Shown piece by piece: positions 53,848 to 62,649 of a stretch of 64,000 nucleotides of DNA (its first letter is position 1; each line of letters begins with the position of its first letter). The stretch covers positions 1-64,000 of the forward strand of contig JALLLT010000022.1 of the NCBI GenBank assembly GCA_025266875.1. Reading direction: 5' to 3'. Origin of the DNA: Fennellomyces sp. T-0311. Its lineage: Eukaryota > Mucoromycota > Mucoromycetes > Mucorales > Lichtheimiaceae. Under the pieces are notes generated by a model. That model saw only the letters and a program-made list of their open reading frames with translations, ran no database searches and was not told the DNA's origin. A program made the position numbers and the translations under genes.

Positions 53848-54693
53848 CTACTGGGAGTTGGTCTGCTGTTTTCCTTTGTTTTGGTTCGGTGGGCCCGAGT
53901 GAAAACCCTTCTTAGGTGCTGTGGAACCTGATTTTTGGTTCGTGTTACGCGCGTGGACGTCAGAGGTACCCTCATCTGCTCGAAAAGTGTTGTTGAAGGA
54001 ATGCGCTTTTCCTTTCCTAATATGTTTCGTAAAACGTTTGCCCGACTGCTGAACGGCTGTTGCCAGCTTGACATGTTCAACCAATTCTTTTGGATCCAAC
54101 AATGGACTAGGTCCAGAGTTTGCCAGATGAGGTGCTTGGCCTTGGATTCCACTAGCTTTGAACATATTGTCGATTCTGAGTTGTGTGATGTACGACGCTG
54201 TGTCCACCAACAGCTCGTGTACCACATTAGCGAAGTCCAGCGCATGCTCCCGCGACGTGCCGTTGTTACGGATGAGATTGTGAACGAACTGGTTGATAGG
54301 TCGGGTGATGCCTGACAATCGAAACTGGATATCAGATAGCTGGTGGTCCTGTCGTTTCGCGTTAGGATGGAGATTGACACTGTTGAGTACAGGTGCCATG
54401 TACTCCCGAGCAACATTGCGAGGGCAGTCAGCAAGAAAACGACGTCGTTCCACTTCAGGCAGAGGGCTTCGAAAGAAATCCTTCTGCGTGCCCGGTAGTG
54501 CATCCCTAAACGCTGGATAAGGGTGAAATTCCATGTCAGACGGTCGAATCGATAAAGAAGGGTCGTCCAGATGCGATGAGCGACCCTCCAAGGTTTCGAT
54601 GCGTTGAAGGAGAGCCAGCGCCCACGCTGGTGGCTGCTCATTACCGGTGGTTGGCTGGTTTTGTTCATGATGTTGTTGATCATTGTTGGACAT
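53848..54693 (-). CDS. DIRS gag-like protein
   Basis: 281 codons beginning MSNNDQQHHE. Gln/Asn-rich ends surround a helical domain (about residues 60-190; REYMAPVLNSVNLHPNAKRQ, REHALDFANVVHELL). The C-terminus is basic with Gln, Asn and Lys. No zinc knuckle. It is the first gene of the DIRS element and lies 52 nt after the 5' terminal repeat. Confidence 0.75.
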   Translation of the reverse strand: MSNNDQQHHEQNQPTTGNEQPPAWALALLQRIETLEGRSSHLDDPSLSIRPSDMEFHPYPAFRDALPGTQKDFFRSPLPEVERRRFLADCPRNVAREYMAPVLNSVNLHPNAKRQDHQLSDIQFRLSGITRPINQFVHNLIRNNGTSREHALDFANVVHELLVDTASYITQLRIDNMFKASGIQGQAPHLANSGPSPLLDPKELVEHVKLATAVQQSGKRFTKHIRKGKAHSFNNTFRADEGTSDVHARNTNQKSGSTAPKKGFHSGPPNQNKGKQQTNSQ

Positions 54694-54745
54694 CTCTTAG
54701 GACGAACGTCGGTTAAGTACCAGGAGCGAACTCTCTCGAGAGAAA

Positions 54746-54855
54746 AGATGATATAGATTATTAGTTACTGTATTACAAAATTTATTTCTCTCTCGAATAA
54801 AATGGAATGATGGTAACACAATCACTGGATCCACCTTCCAACGAAGAATAATGAG
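54746..54855 (-). repeat. DIRS 5' terminal repeat
   Basis: Inverted mate of 40030-40122 (93 bp, one mismatch). Its outer end repeats, in reverse, the sequence around the recombinase stop (50942-50981). Confidence 0.75.
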
Positions 54856-54917
54856 AAAAGACTGCGTAATAAGCAAACCTTAGTAAGCAGGGATTGAGCG
54901 TATACTCGAAATATGTA

Positions 54918-56270
54918 CAGTCCCACCCAAAAAGTGATGGCCAGATTTTTGAACATCGCGATTAAGTAAAAGAACATCCAAACTTGGATGTACTTTTTTT
55001 ATACAATATATTGACCTAGACTGTTTGTTACCAGCAATAAAATATGCTTCTATTGATACAATACTATATAGTATTAAAAATAATATGCAAACTAATATTT
55101 TGTATGCTGTCCTCTAGGTTTTATCACTGCCTTACATCGATTAGGCATGCTGTCAACAAGCTTCTTCGCGAAATCGAGTGAAAGATTGCTCCATTCTTCT
55201 TGCAAGCAGGCTTTCAATCGTTCCTTGTTTTTTTTTATAAAGGCTCTGCGCTTCTGAATGCGCTTGTCAAGAGCCCTCCATACGTTCTCAATCGGATTGA
55301 GATCAGGACTTTGTGCAGGCCAATACGGAAAGCCTCTCACCCCACATTGTCGCTTAAACCACTGGCTATAGCTACCAGTATGACAGCTAGCACCATCCTC
55401 CTGGAAGGTAAACTTCGTACCAGTCTCGGCTCCAGTACTCTTCATATATGGAATCAAGTGCTTGGCAAGGCAATCCACATAGGCGTCTTGATCAACTGTG
55501 CCATCCATAACGGCTAATGGGCCAAAGCCTCCAGACCAAAAGCAGCCCCGCACCATCACTGATCCCTTGCCAAACTTTTCGGTGGTTACAACATGGCATG
55601 CCTCGTAACGTTCTCCACTCCGTCGTATAACCCGAGCACCTCCATCATTGCCGACGAATGTAAATCTGGACTCATCAGACCGGATGACATTGCTCCACTG
55701 GTTGGTCGTCCAACTCTTGTACATAACTGCCCATGCGCGTCTTCTGATGATATGGCTCTTCGTAAGTCTTGGCTTACGAGCTGGAGAGCGCGAAGAGAAT
55801 CCAGAAAGTCGTAAATGTTTGATGACCGTGTTTCGACAAACATGTATTCCAGCATGTGCAAGGCTAGCTTGGTGTACATGGTATGGCGTGAACGGTTCCT
55901 TGCGTACACTAAGTTGGAGCGCCCTTGCACCTCTCTTAGTAACCTTGGTAGGCCTTCCGCTTCTTGGAGCATTGTCAGTGGACGCAGTTTTCTTATATTT
56001 ATTGACAATACGGTTGACAGTTCTACGGGGTATACCCAAGTCATCTGAAATGAACTGGTCACTCTTGCCACCCTTGTATAGGCTAATTATGAGACGTTTT
56101 TGATGATCGTTGAGCTGTTTCCGAATATTTGGAGGGTCGTTTGTAATATTTCTAAGTGACATTGTGTTGTATATAAAGAAAAGATGTTAAGATTTGAAAA
56201 ACAAAACAGATGCAATGTTTTTATTTCCATTTCCAAATTCGGCTTGGCCATCACTTTTTGGGTGGGACTG
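54918..56270. mobile_element. Intact Tc1-like element (1353 bp)
   Basis: 26-bp perfect inverted repeats beginning CAGTCCCACCCAAAAAGTGA, flanked by TA on each side (54916-54917 and 56271-56272). One open transposase gene. It fits the classic Tc1 layout and looks recently active. Confidence 0.93.
55092..56162 (-). CDS. Tc1-family transposase
   Basis: 356 codons, no intron, no lesion. An N-terminal paired-like region has two helix-turn-helix motifs (LYKGGKSDQFISDDLGIPRR and TPYHVHQASLAHAG...). The catalytic residues lie in VIRSDESRF (Asp), TFQEDGASCH (Asp) and QSPDLNPIENVW (Glu). I count 35 residues between the last two, one more than standard Tc1. The WPAQSPDLNPIEN signature is typical. The stop lies about 170 bp from the left end. 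Confidence 0.93.
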   Translation of the reverse strand: MSLRNITNDPPNIRKQLNDHQKRLIISLYKGGKSDQFISDDLGIPRRTVNRIVNKYKKTASTDNAPRSGRPTKVTKRGARALQLSVRKEPFTPYHVHQASLAHAGIHVCRNTVIKHLRLSGFSSRSPARKPRLTKSHIIRRRAWAVMYKSWTTNQWSNVIRSDESRFTFVGNDGGARVIRRSGERYEACHVVTTEKFGKGSVMVRGCFWSGGFGPLAVMDGTVDQDAYVDCLAKHLIPYMKSTGAETGTKFTFQEDGASCHTGSYSQWFKRQCGVRGFPYWPAQSPDLNPIENVWRALDKRIQKRRAFIKKNKERLKACLQEEWSNLSLDFAKKLVDSMPNRCKAVIKPRGQHTKY

Positions 56271-56272
56271 TA

Positions 56273-56549
56273 TAAGTGCCTTGTCGGCCTCACAACCAAA
56301 GGTAGATGATGTGTCTGTTGTAACACCAAAGCCACTTCGAATCAGGTTAACTGTAAAAGAGGCTAGTACGGAAAATTAGTATAGTATATGAATAAGATGT
56401 TATTTTTGACTTTTTGATTTGTGTTATATTAAAGTTAAATGCGGTAGGGATACAGGTGGTGCGTAGTAAGTAATATAACGACTATTATATCAAGATGTTA
56501 GAGAGATGTGAAGGAGGGGTGCGCCTAGCTCTGCCCTACTTTTATTATT
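56273..56549. other. Spacer between the Tc1 element and UGO1
   Basis: 3' flank of UGO1. No gene or repeat seen. Confidence 0.5.
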
Positions 56550-58215
56550 CTACGCATCAAAGTCATCTTGAAACCGAATTAACATAGGCGAAAGGTACCA
56601 TAAATTAGGCTTACCTTCGTCAATTCCATTGATGGCATGAAACACGAACGCCATTCCATTTGCTGCAAGCTGCATACCAAAGCCTTTGTATAATCCACGT
56701 ATGCCCCAAGCGCTGCTAGAGGCAGGAGGCTTTTTCGGTAAGAAATCATCCTCACTATCGCTGCTATCGGATAATGACGGCTGCTTCTTCTTTAGCTGCT
56801 TGACACGTTTTTCTGTTGTTCCTTCCTCCTTCATGATCTTGTATAAGGCATCCAATACGCCCTTGTAAGGAACAGGCCGGATAGCGACAGCGGTTTCGAA
56901 TGGGCCATCCTTACTGGGTACTTGACAATGCAGGCGTTTGCGAATGGTTTCCAAAGGCAAGGTAACGAGTAATCCAAGTGTACGAATCGTCAATTCAGCT
57001 GCACTGTACAGTACCGGTGAGTCTTGGACAGAAATGCCCAAGGTGCGATCAATCACGATTGGAATGCTGCTGGCAAGTAGCGGCCGAATAGTGTGATAGA
57101 GAATGGTGGGCGCCAAGTTTCGAGAGAGATAGACTTCGCGTACACCGCCTTCTTCGCGGCACATAGTACGGAATGCGTGAATGATGCCCTTGTATTTGCT
57201 GTTCAACGGAGAGGCAGACTGCACTATTAACCTGTCGTCGCCCCAAACCATCAGCTAAATTCACCCACATAACCACATTGCTTTACGCACCTTGTCCGGA
57301 TAATTTCTAACGGGCTCAACAAGACCCCTACGGCGATATGACTGACGACCAAAGTGACCATGTTCGGTCCAATTCGCTCCAGATGCATAAGGGGTATAGT
57401 GTCGTCGTACAGACCGAACATATCGTTCAAAGTACTCTCAAGTCCGGGTTGCAGAAGCCCCCACATCATCTCGTATATCCAGGTAACACGCTGCCCTAAA
57501 GCACAGAATGAGCTCATGAAGAGCAAATGTGCCTTAAAGATATCTTATATTACCTTTGAATAGCGACTTCCAGCCTTCGGTGGGCTGTTTCATGATCCGA
57601 CTTAGGATATCCAACACGCCACCGTCCATAGGAGCCATTTGATACGCTGGGCGAGTCTGATCATCGTACACGCTGCGACCGTATTCATGGCTGGTGGTTC
57701 GACTCCGTTGTTTTGATTTCCCGCTCCATTGGCTACTTGTTTCCTGCGGTCGTTGACCGAAAAAGCCTTCTTCGTCTTCTGACGAAGACGATAATTCGTT
57801 AAAAGATCGCGTGTTCTATTCTCTGGTTCAGTTTACAAATCAAGCAAGGGTTTGCGTGCGAACATACGTTGGGTTTATCCTGCTCTTCGGTTGGAACTTG
57901 GCGAAGCACTTCAACACTTTCGTGAGGGGCATACTGGACCTGCAGTAATGTCGTGCCGACCTCAAAGGGGCTTGTAAACATGGTCATAAAATATTTGAAT
58001 GCAGCGAAGCTAGTGAATTTTGTTGTGGTACTTTTCAACGGAATGCCTTCATCGTCGACAAACACTTGTGGCGTGTGACCGGGAATGGTGTCGCTAGACG
58101 GTAATGATGTATAGTTGTGTTGGTGGTGGAGTCCCGGTGTGTAATAAGGGCGCAACGGGTTGTAACCAACCTGCTGGCCACTCGATTGGTAATCTTTCAT
58201 TGACATGGGAACCAA
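56550..58215 (-). CDS. UGO1: Mitochondrial fusion carrier-like protein UGO1
   Basis: Five exons: 58215-57868, 57815-57554, 57495-57291, 57231-56615 and 56566-56550 join in frame across 48-59 bp introns to 482 residues. The N-terminal half has FMTMFTSPFEVGTTLLQVQY; an acidic Ser-rich linker and GGVLDILSRIMKQPTEGWKSLFKG follow; then SPLEIIRTRLIVQSASP, a Px-type carrier signature, and LVTLPLETIRKRLHCQ and WGIRGLYKGFGMQL repeats. This is the modified SLC25 fold of Ugo1, an outer-membrane protein that couples outer and inner membrane fusion (Fzo1 and Mgm1 in yeast). The start could also be the Met four residues in. Assignment rests on motif order and is fairly secure. Confidence 0.82.
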
Positions 58216-58698
58216 CTTGTGTTCTGTTCGTGACCAACCTGGCTTGATGACAGGTTTAGAGACCGACGTTAGGGAATTGCTTTGCTACTTGCGCCGCCCT
58301 ATCTTTGAGTTTCAAACGAGAAGGGGAGGCTTGTTACGAAAGCTGAATAACCATGCCATCCCATGGTTTACCGTTACCATAATGAAGTCAATGATATCAA
58401 CCTCTTTACGTCTTAGCAGTGATTTCGATTTGTGGTACATAATAGATAGTAAAATCCTGAGACGGTTGTTTGTAAGATTCTGCTGTTGCCACATCTGTTA
58501 CGTATGTACTACGATTACAGCACAACGCTCCTGGCAAGTTTCGTCTCCATCAATACGTAAGCTAAGAAATGCTATTCATAGTCATAGTATTCTATTGCGA
58601 CAAGGACCCGTGGTACATTTTCTTGGCATCATCCAGTACACTACCTGAAGGCACACCTTTCTGTTTCAGTCCTGGGATGCCTTGCGTATATTCTTTTA

Positions 58699-58816
58699 AT
58701 GAGCAAATGTGAACTTTGGAGATACCACGCAACTTTAGTGGTCTCCGATAGGCTTTTACCTATCACCGCCGTCTTTGCCACATAAGGCCCTCTTCCCTTA
58801 GGCTGTAGTTGCTCAT
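58699..58816 (+). ncRNA. Candidate structured RNA or fold, unknown
   Basis: ATGAGCAA (58699-58706) can pair with TTGCTCAT (58809-58816). Enclosed are three hairpins: 58718-58746 (nine pairs with a 2-nt bulge), GATAGG-CTTTTA-CCTATC (58747-58764) and TAAGG...CCTTA (58783-58800). No known RNA family was recognised. It may be a transcript leader element or chance; the strand is arbitrary. Confidence 0.25.
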
Positions 58817-59024
58817 CTGCGGAAGGGGATATGAATGGTATATAATTATTCTTGGACTGGGTATGCTGTTATTTTTGATACGCTAATACACCTTTACCCT
58901 TCTTTATCATCCGTATTACTTTCTCGAGTTTTTTTTTTGCACTCTTTTAGGCACTTTATGGGGTGTGCAAATCAACATAGATGACTTTATGTCAAAAAGC
59001 AAATTATTTACAAGAGTAGTACGC

Positions 59025-60806
59025 CTATGGCTTATACACGAAATGGATATCCTGTCTATCGGTAAGATCCTCATCTTGGAGCTCGATGATGTGCCCTTCC
59101 TTGGTACCATCTTGCAGCTCAAGGAGTCGCCGCCGTCGGTCTTGTGCGAGGCTCCACCCCATATATAGCATCAGGAGTATGGAGAGCGCCTCTGCGATAA
59201 TGTAAACTACCAGTGACTGCCTGTAGCGAGGTGCGTAGCGTTCCAGCAGAATAAGTGGACCAACGAAATGGCCAAGCGTGATTGCAATCATGTTGCTTGT
59301 TGTGTAGAAAATCATTTTTGTATAACCGGAAACATTGCTCGAGATCAACGCTTGTGTACCCGCTGTGGCGAAATTCGTGGGCGAAAATATAAGGCCCACC
59401 AATCGCCCTTCACTTGAATCAATCGAACAAAGCAAGATCATACCAACCAAGGGGATAACGGAGAAACCGGCGATTGTGTACGCCACATGGTGCTTTAATC
59501 GTGTCGATTGCACCAGTCGTGCGAATCCAACAAATGTAATCATATCGTACAACCCTCGGGGCATATTCAGGAGAATAGAGTTGAGGTTCTAAAAGTCCAT
59601 GGTCACTCAGCTGCTCGATGGATTTAATCACTACGTTTACCGAATATCCCATCTCTTGGATGATTTGTGAGCTAAACACACCTATGCACCCCATCGGCAT
59701 ACTCGCACAGAAGCCAATCAAGAATTGGCAATAGAAACGGGGCTCCCGTAGCGCCTCATGTATATGCCCCCATCTGATTAGGGTGCGTCGCATTACTGCA
59801 CTATCTTGAACGCGTTCATCGACAAGCTCCTTTTGCTCTGGTGTAAGTCGGAATCGTTTGGAGTATGGGTCGTCTGGAAGAAAAAAAGTGGCGCTAATGC
59901 TGGCTAGTATAGTAATTAAGCCCCAGATCAGCGTGCACCTGTACATATATGAAGCCGTATTAGACTAAGCACACTTATGTCCTTTGCGCGGGAAACTTGC
60001 CATTTCCATGCACTTATTCCGCGGGCGTCTATGACATACTAGAATTGAACACAAAGGCCTCACATGATTTGGAACCTTACTTCCTATGGATCCAAATCCG
60101 TACGTAATTAGACTACCAATGGTGACCGCTGCCGTCATGGTCGTGTAGCAGAACCCAATATAGAAAATCTGGTCAGAGCGACGATATAGTATCTTGATGA
60201 GCATGAAGGCGGCTGGAATCACTGCAGCTTCGCACATGCCGAGGAGCAAACGACACGCCACGAGCTCAGGAAAGTTCGTGCAGGCCATCATGCAGGTAAG
60301 CACTGTGCCCCATAAAAGCATCGTGATCCCCATGACTTTTCCGGGTGGAAACCTCTGTAATATAAACCCTGTCGGTATCTTAGAGACAGGGTTAACAAGT
60401 AAACCAAACGGGCGGCAGCAAGGGCAATGTAGTTACCAGCATGGCTAAGACTCCAACGTATAAAACCGAGCCGAGCCAGCCGAACTGGTCGTGCGTGATG
60501 CCTGTGTCCTGGTAGATGCCAAGGACGCCGGTATAATTGAGCAATGATTTGTCGATTTGCTGTGGTCGTTAGGATGCAAAATATATTGCCATGTATTAGG
60601 AGAAATAGGCTCACCTGGAGAAACATGATCACAGCCAGGAACGGAAGCACGATCAAATTGATCTTTATTACCAGCTTTCGTTCAGCCTTGGCTTTTGTCT
60701 TGGGGCTTTTGGGGATGGAGATGTAACTGTTGTCATTGAGGCTCAAGACATCGGATGGAGTGTCTCCATTGCGAAGAAATTCCTCATCAGTGTCAGTGAT
60801 GTGCAT
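59025..60806 (-). CDS. Major facilitator permease, DAL5/allantoate family
   Basis: Exons 60806-60615, 60559-60437, 60378-60076, 60038-59997, one from about 59940-59970 to 59635, and 59588-59025. The splice site before CTLIWGLITIL (59935-59997) could not be settled. The N-terminus is cytosolic and charged; membrane helices follow in LIVLPFLAVIMFLQ, GWLGSVLYVGVLAML, GITMLLWGTVLTCMMACTNF, ACRLLLGMCEAAVIPAAFML, GLITILASISATFFLPDDP, FLIGFCASMPMGCIGVFSS and several more. QIDKSLLNYTGVLGI, RLLLGMCEA and NVSGYTKM are DAL5-family signatures (organic anion and vitamin importers of the plasma membrane). Substrate unknown. Confidence 0.8.
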
Positions 60807-61061
60807 GCAGAAACGAAGGAACTTTTGGAATGGTTTTGCGGTGATCCGTTTTGCCTAGTCCGGCATAGCTTGGCATCGAGGAAAAAATCCGGTCTTCCCA
60901 AAACCGTATCACTTCCGCACCCCTTTTTTGGTCCAAGAGGATGCAGCACAAGCGGGCATCGCAACACAGTATCTCCTGCGTGCATTATGATCCAAACAGG
61001 AATGCAAAAGCTTTTTATTTGTATGCGTGTATAGTTTTTATGGTACAAAGTCCTGTTGATA
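60807..61061. other. Spacer between permease and F-box gene
   Basis: 255 bp, promoter of the permease and 3' end of the F-box gene. No motif assigned. Confidence 0.5.
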
Positions 61062-62477
61062 TCAATTTACAATCAACTGCCCCAGCGACCGACACTGGAT
61101 GCTGATATAGCTGTCATAATCAAGCGCCTGCTTGACAACCAGCCACTGAGGAAGTTCATTTAATATATGCAGTTGCACCAATGCGACAGGATCGTCAAAG
61201 GCGCCAAGATAGTCCGTGAGTGAGACATCTTTCAAGACGATCGAACGCATCGCATGGTGGGGCATACGCAGTGCAAAACGTTTTCGCAGGAGAAGCACGC
61301 TGCAATCCGTTAATGCAAGCTGACTGAGCCGGGGACACCGTTGGATGATGGAGTCAAAGGCGCTGTCGGTCACCCAACTTTTTACAAGGTGGAGTTTTTG
61401 AAGTGGATGGTGGCCAACAGGCCGTGTCCCTCGCTCCAAACTAACGGATGTTGCGTGTAGTCGTGTTAACGATGTGAGACACGTCAGCACAATATCAATG
61501 TTGAGCGAGTGCGGGAATTGTGCGTCGCCGTAGAGATTGAGCTGCGTGATCTGGCTATTGTAAAACTTTAAGCGAATTTCGAACATATCGACCGGCGCTG
61601 CTGAGACGGCAGTGACCAAGTCCGACGCGGAATAGTCATGGGGCCCGCAGCGGGCAAGAGCCGACCTCAGGCATGGTATGAAACGAATTAACGAGTTTCG
61701 GATGCCGGGTATATTGTTGAGTAAGATGCCATTGGATCCAAGCACGGCGTCATATGAACTTGGCTTGGGAGCGCCCAGATTGAGGCGTTCCAGGTGTGGG
61801 TACTGGTGCAGCACGTAGCACGCCCATTCACTCGTCATGATAGCAGTACGAGTCCTTATGCTAAGCGTACGCAAAAGCCCGCGCTTTTCTGGCTGTTGCG
61901 GGGACGGGTGACACAAAAATTCCACTTCCAGCGCCAGGTCCGTCAGCGTGGGACAAGCGAGATGAATGTTGCTCAGGTGCTCGACTCGAAGGGCCCTAAA
62001 AATGCCCACCAGTGATAATGATCGCAGCGCTGGCATGCATGAAAGGGTTCGGTCGATTGATGGCATGGTTGCATCGTAAGCATTCACAAGGAGCTGATCG
62101 TAATAGTCTTCTTGGTCTGAGTAGTCGAGCGTCAGGTGGTATAAAGACATAGGAATTTGGATGCACCCTTGCCCCGTTAGTTCAAGGTGGAGCATGTCAA
62201 TGGATGGGCAGACGTCGCGTAGCGACTCCAGCGTGGATACACCTTCGAGGAAATGTACCTGTCGTACCCACTGCACGGCTGTGTTGTGCTGCATGTGTCG
62301 GACGAAGGCGTCGTATCGCCTGCGAGACTTCAGACTGATCGTCTTGTATAGGAATCGCCGAAAGAAAGCATACCACTGGCGATTGACATGACAACAGCTG
62401 GAATGATCTTGGCGCGACAACTGATTGGCAATGGCGGAGAGGATCTCAACAGGGAGGAATGAGACCGGATTTTTCAT
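61062..62477 (-). CDS. F-box/leucine-rich-repeat protein
   Basis: 471 codons in one exon. The N-terminal F-box (MKNPVSFLPVEILSAIANQL, HVNRQWYAFFRRFLYKTISL) is followed by irregular leucine-rich repeats (CPSIDMLHLEL, MPALRSLSLVG, CPTLTDLALEVEF, YPHLERLNLGAP, CLTSLTRLHATS, HPLQKLHLVKSW, CPRLSQLALTDC). Such proteins choose substrates for SCF ubiquitin ligases through the repeats while the F-box binds Skp1. The target is unknown; this family is large and variable in Mucoromycota. Confidence 0.8.
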   Translation of the reverse strand: MKNPVSFLPVEILSAIANQLSRQDHSSCCHVNRQWYAFFRRFLYKTISLKSRRRYDAFVRHMQHNTAVQWVRQVHFLEGVSTLESLRDVCPSIDMLHLELTGQGCIQIPMSLYHLTLDYSDQEDYYDQLLVNAYDATMPSIDRTLSCMPALRSLSLVGIFRALRVEHLSNIHLACPTLTDLALEVEFLCHPSPQQPEKRGLLRTLSIRTRTAIMTSEWACYVLHQYPHLERLNLGAPKPSSYDAVLGSNGILLNNIPGIRNSLIRFIPCLRSALARCGPHDYSASDLVTAVSAAPVDMFEIRLKFYNSQITQLNLYGDAQFPHSLNIDIVLTCLTSLTRLHATSVSLERGTRPVGHHPLQKLHLVKSWVTDSAFDSIIQRCPRLSQLALTDCSVLLLRKRFALRMPHHAMRSIVLKDVSLTDYLGAFDDPVALVQLHILNELPQWLVVKQALDYDSYISIQCRSLGQLIVN

Positions 62478-62649
62478 TTACGGTGTGAGAGATATGCTGA
62501 AGAGAGAATGCAACAAAACATTGCCCGTTCTTTTTAAAAAGCTCTGAAGGATCTGCGACACTTCAGAGAAGCCAACTCCCACTCCGATACATTTCTCTCC
62601 GCCTCATAGACTGCATGAATATTGTCTCTTCTCACTCTCGTCTTGCGTA
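62478..62649. promoter_or_regulatory. Divergent promoter of F-box gene and PDA1
   Basis: 172 bp between two start codons facing apart. It contains TTTTTAAAAAG (about 62532) and CT-rich stretches before the PDA1 ATG. Confidence 0.5.

Larger units (their letters stand above)
39976..54855 (-). mobile_element. DIRS retrotransposon split by a chromovirus
   Basis: Minus-strand order: 5' terminal repeat (54855-54746), gag, RT/RNase H, tyrosine recombinase, internal complementary region (50975-50877), then, beyond the inserted gypsy element, the inverted 3' terminal repeat (40122-39976). The 93-bp stretches 54746-54838 and 40030-40122 are inverted copies with one mismatch, and 50877-50947 is an inverted copy of 39976-40046, also with one mismatch. 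That is the split inverted-repeat plan of DIRS elements. All three frames are open. Confidence 0.7.

Noticed and set aside
53097..54683. 528-codon minus-strand frame over DIRS gag and RT
   Set aside because: Different frame from the recognisable gag and RT proteins and no motif of its own; a shadow.
58747..58764. U5 snRNA loop (CTTTTAC-like hairpin)
   Set aside because: The hairpin loop resembles U5 loop 1 but no Sm site or U5 stem follows.
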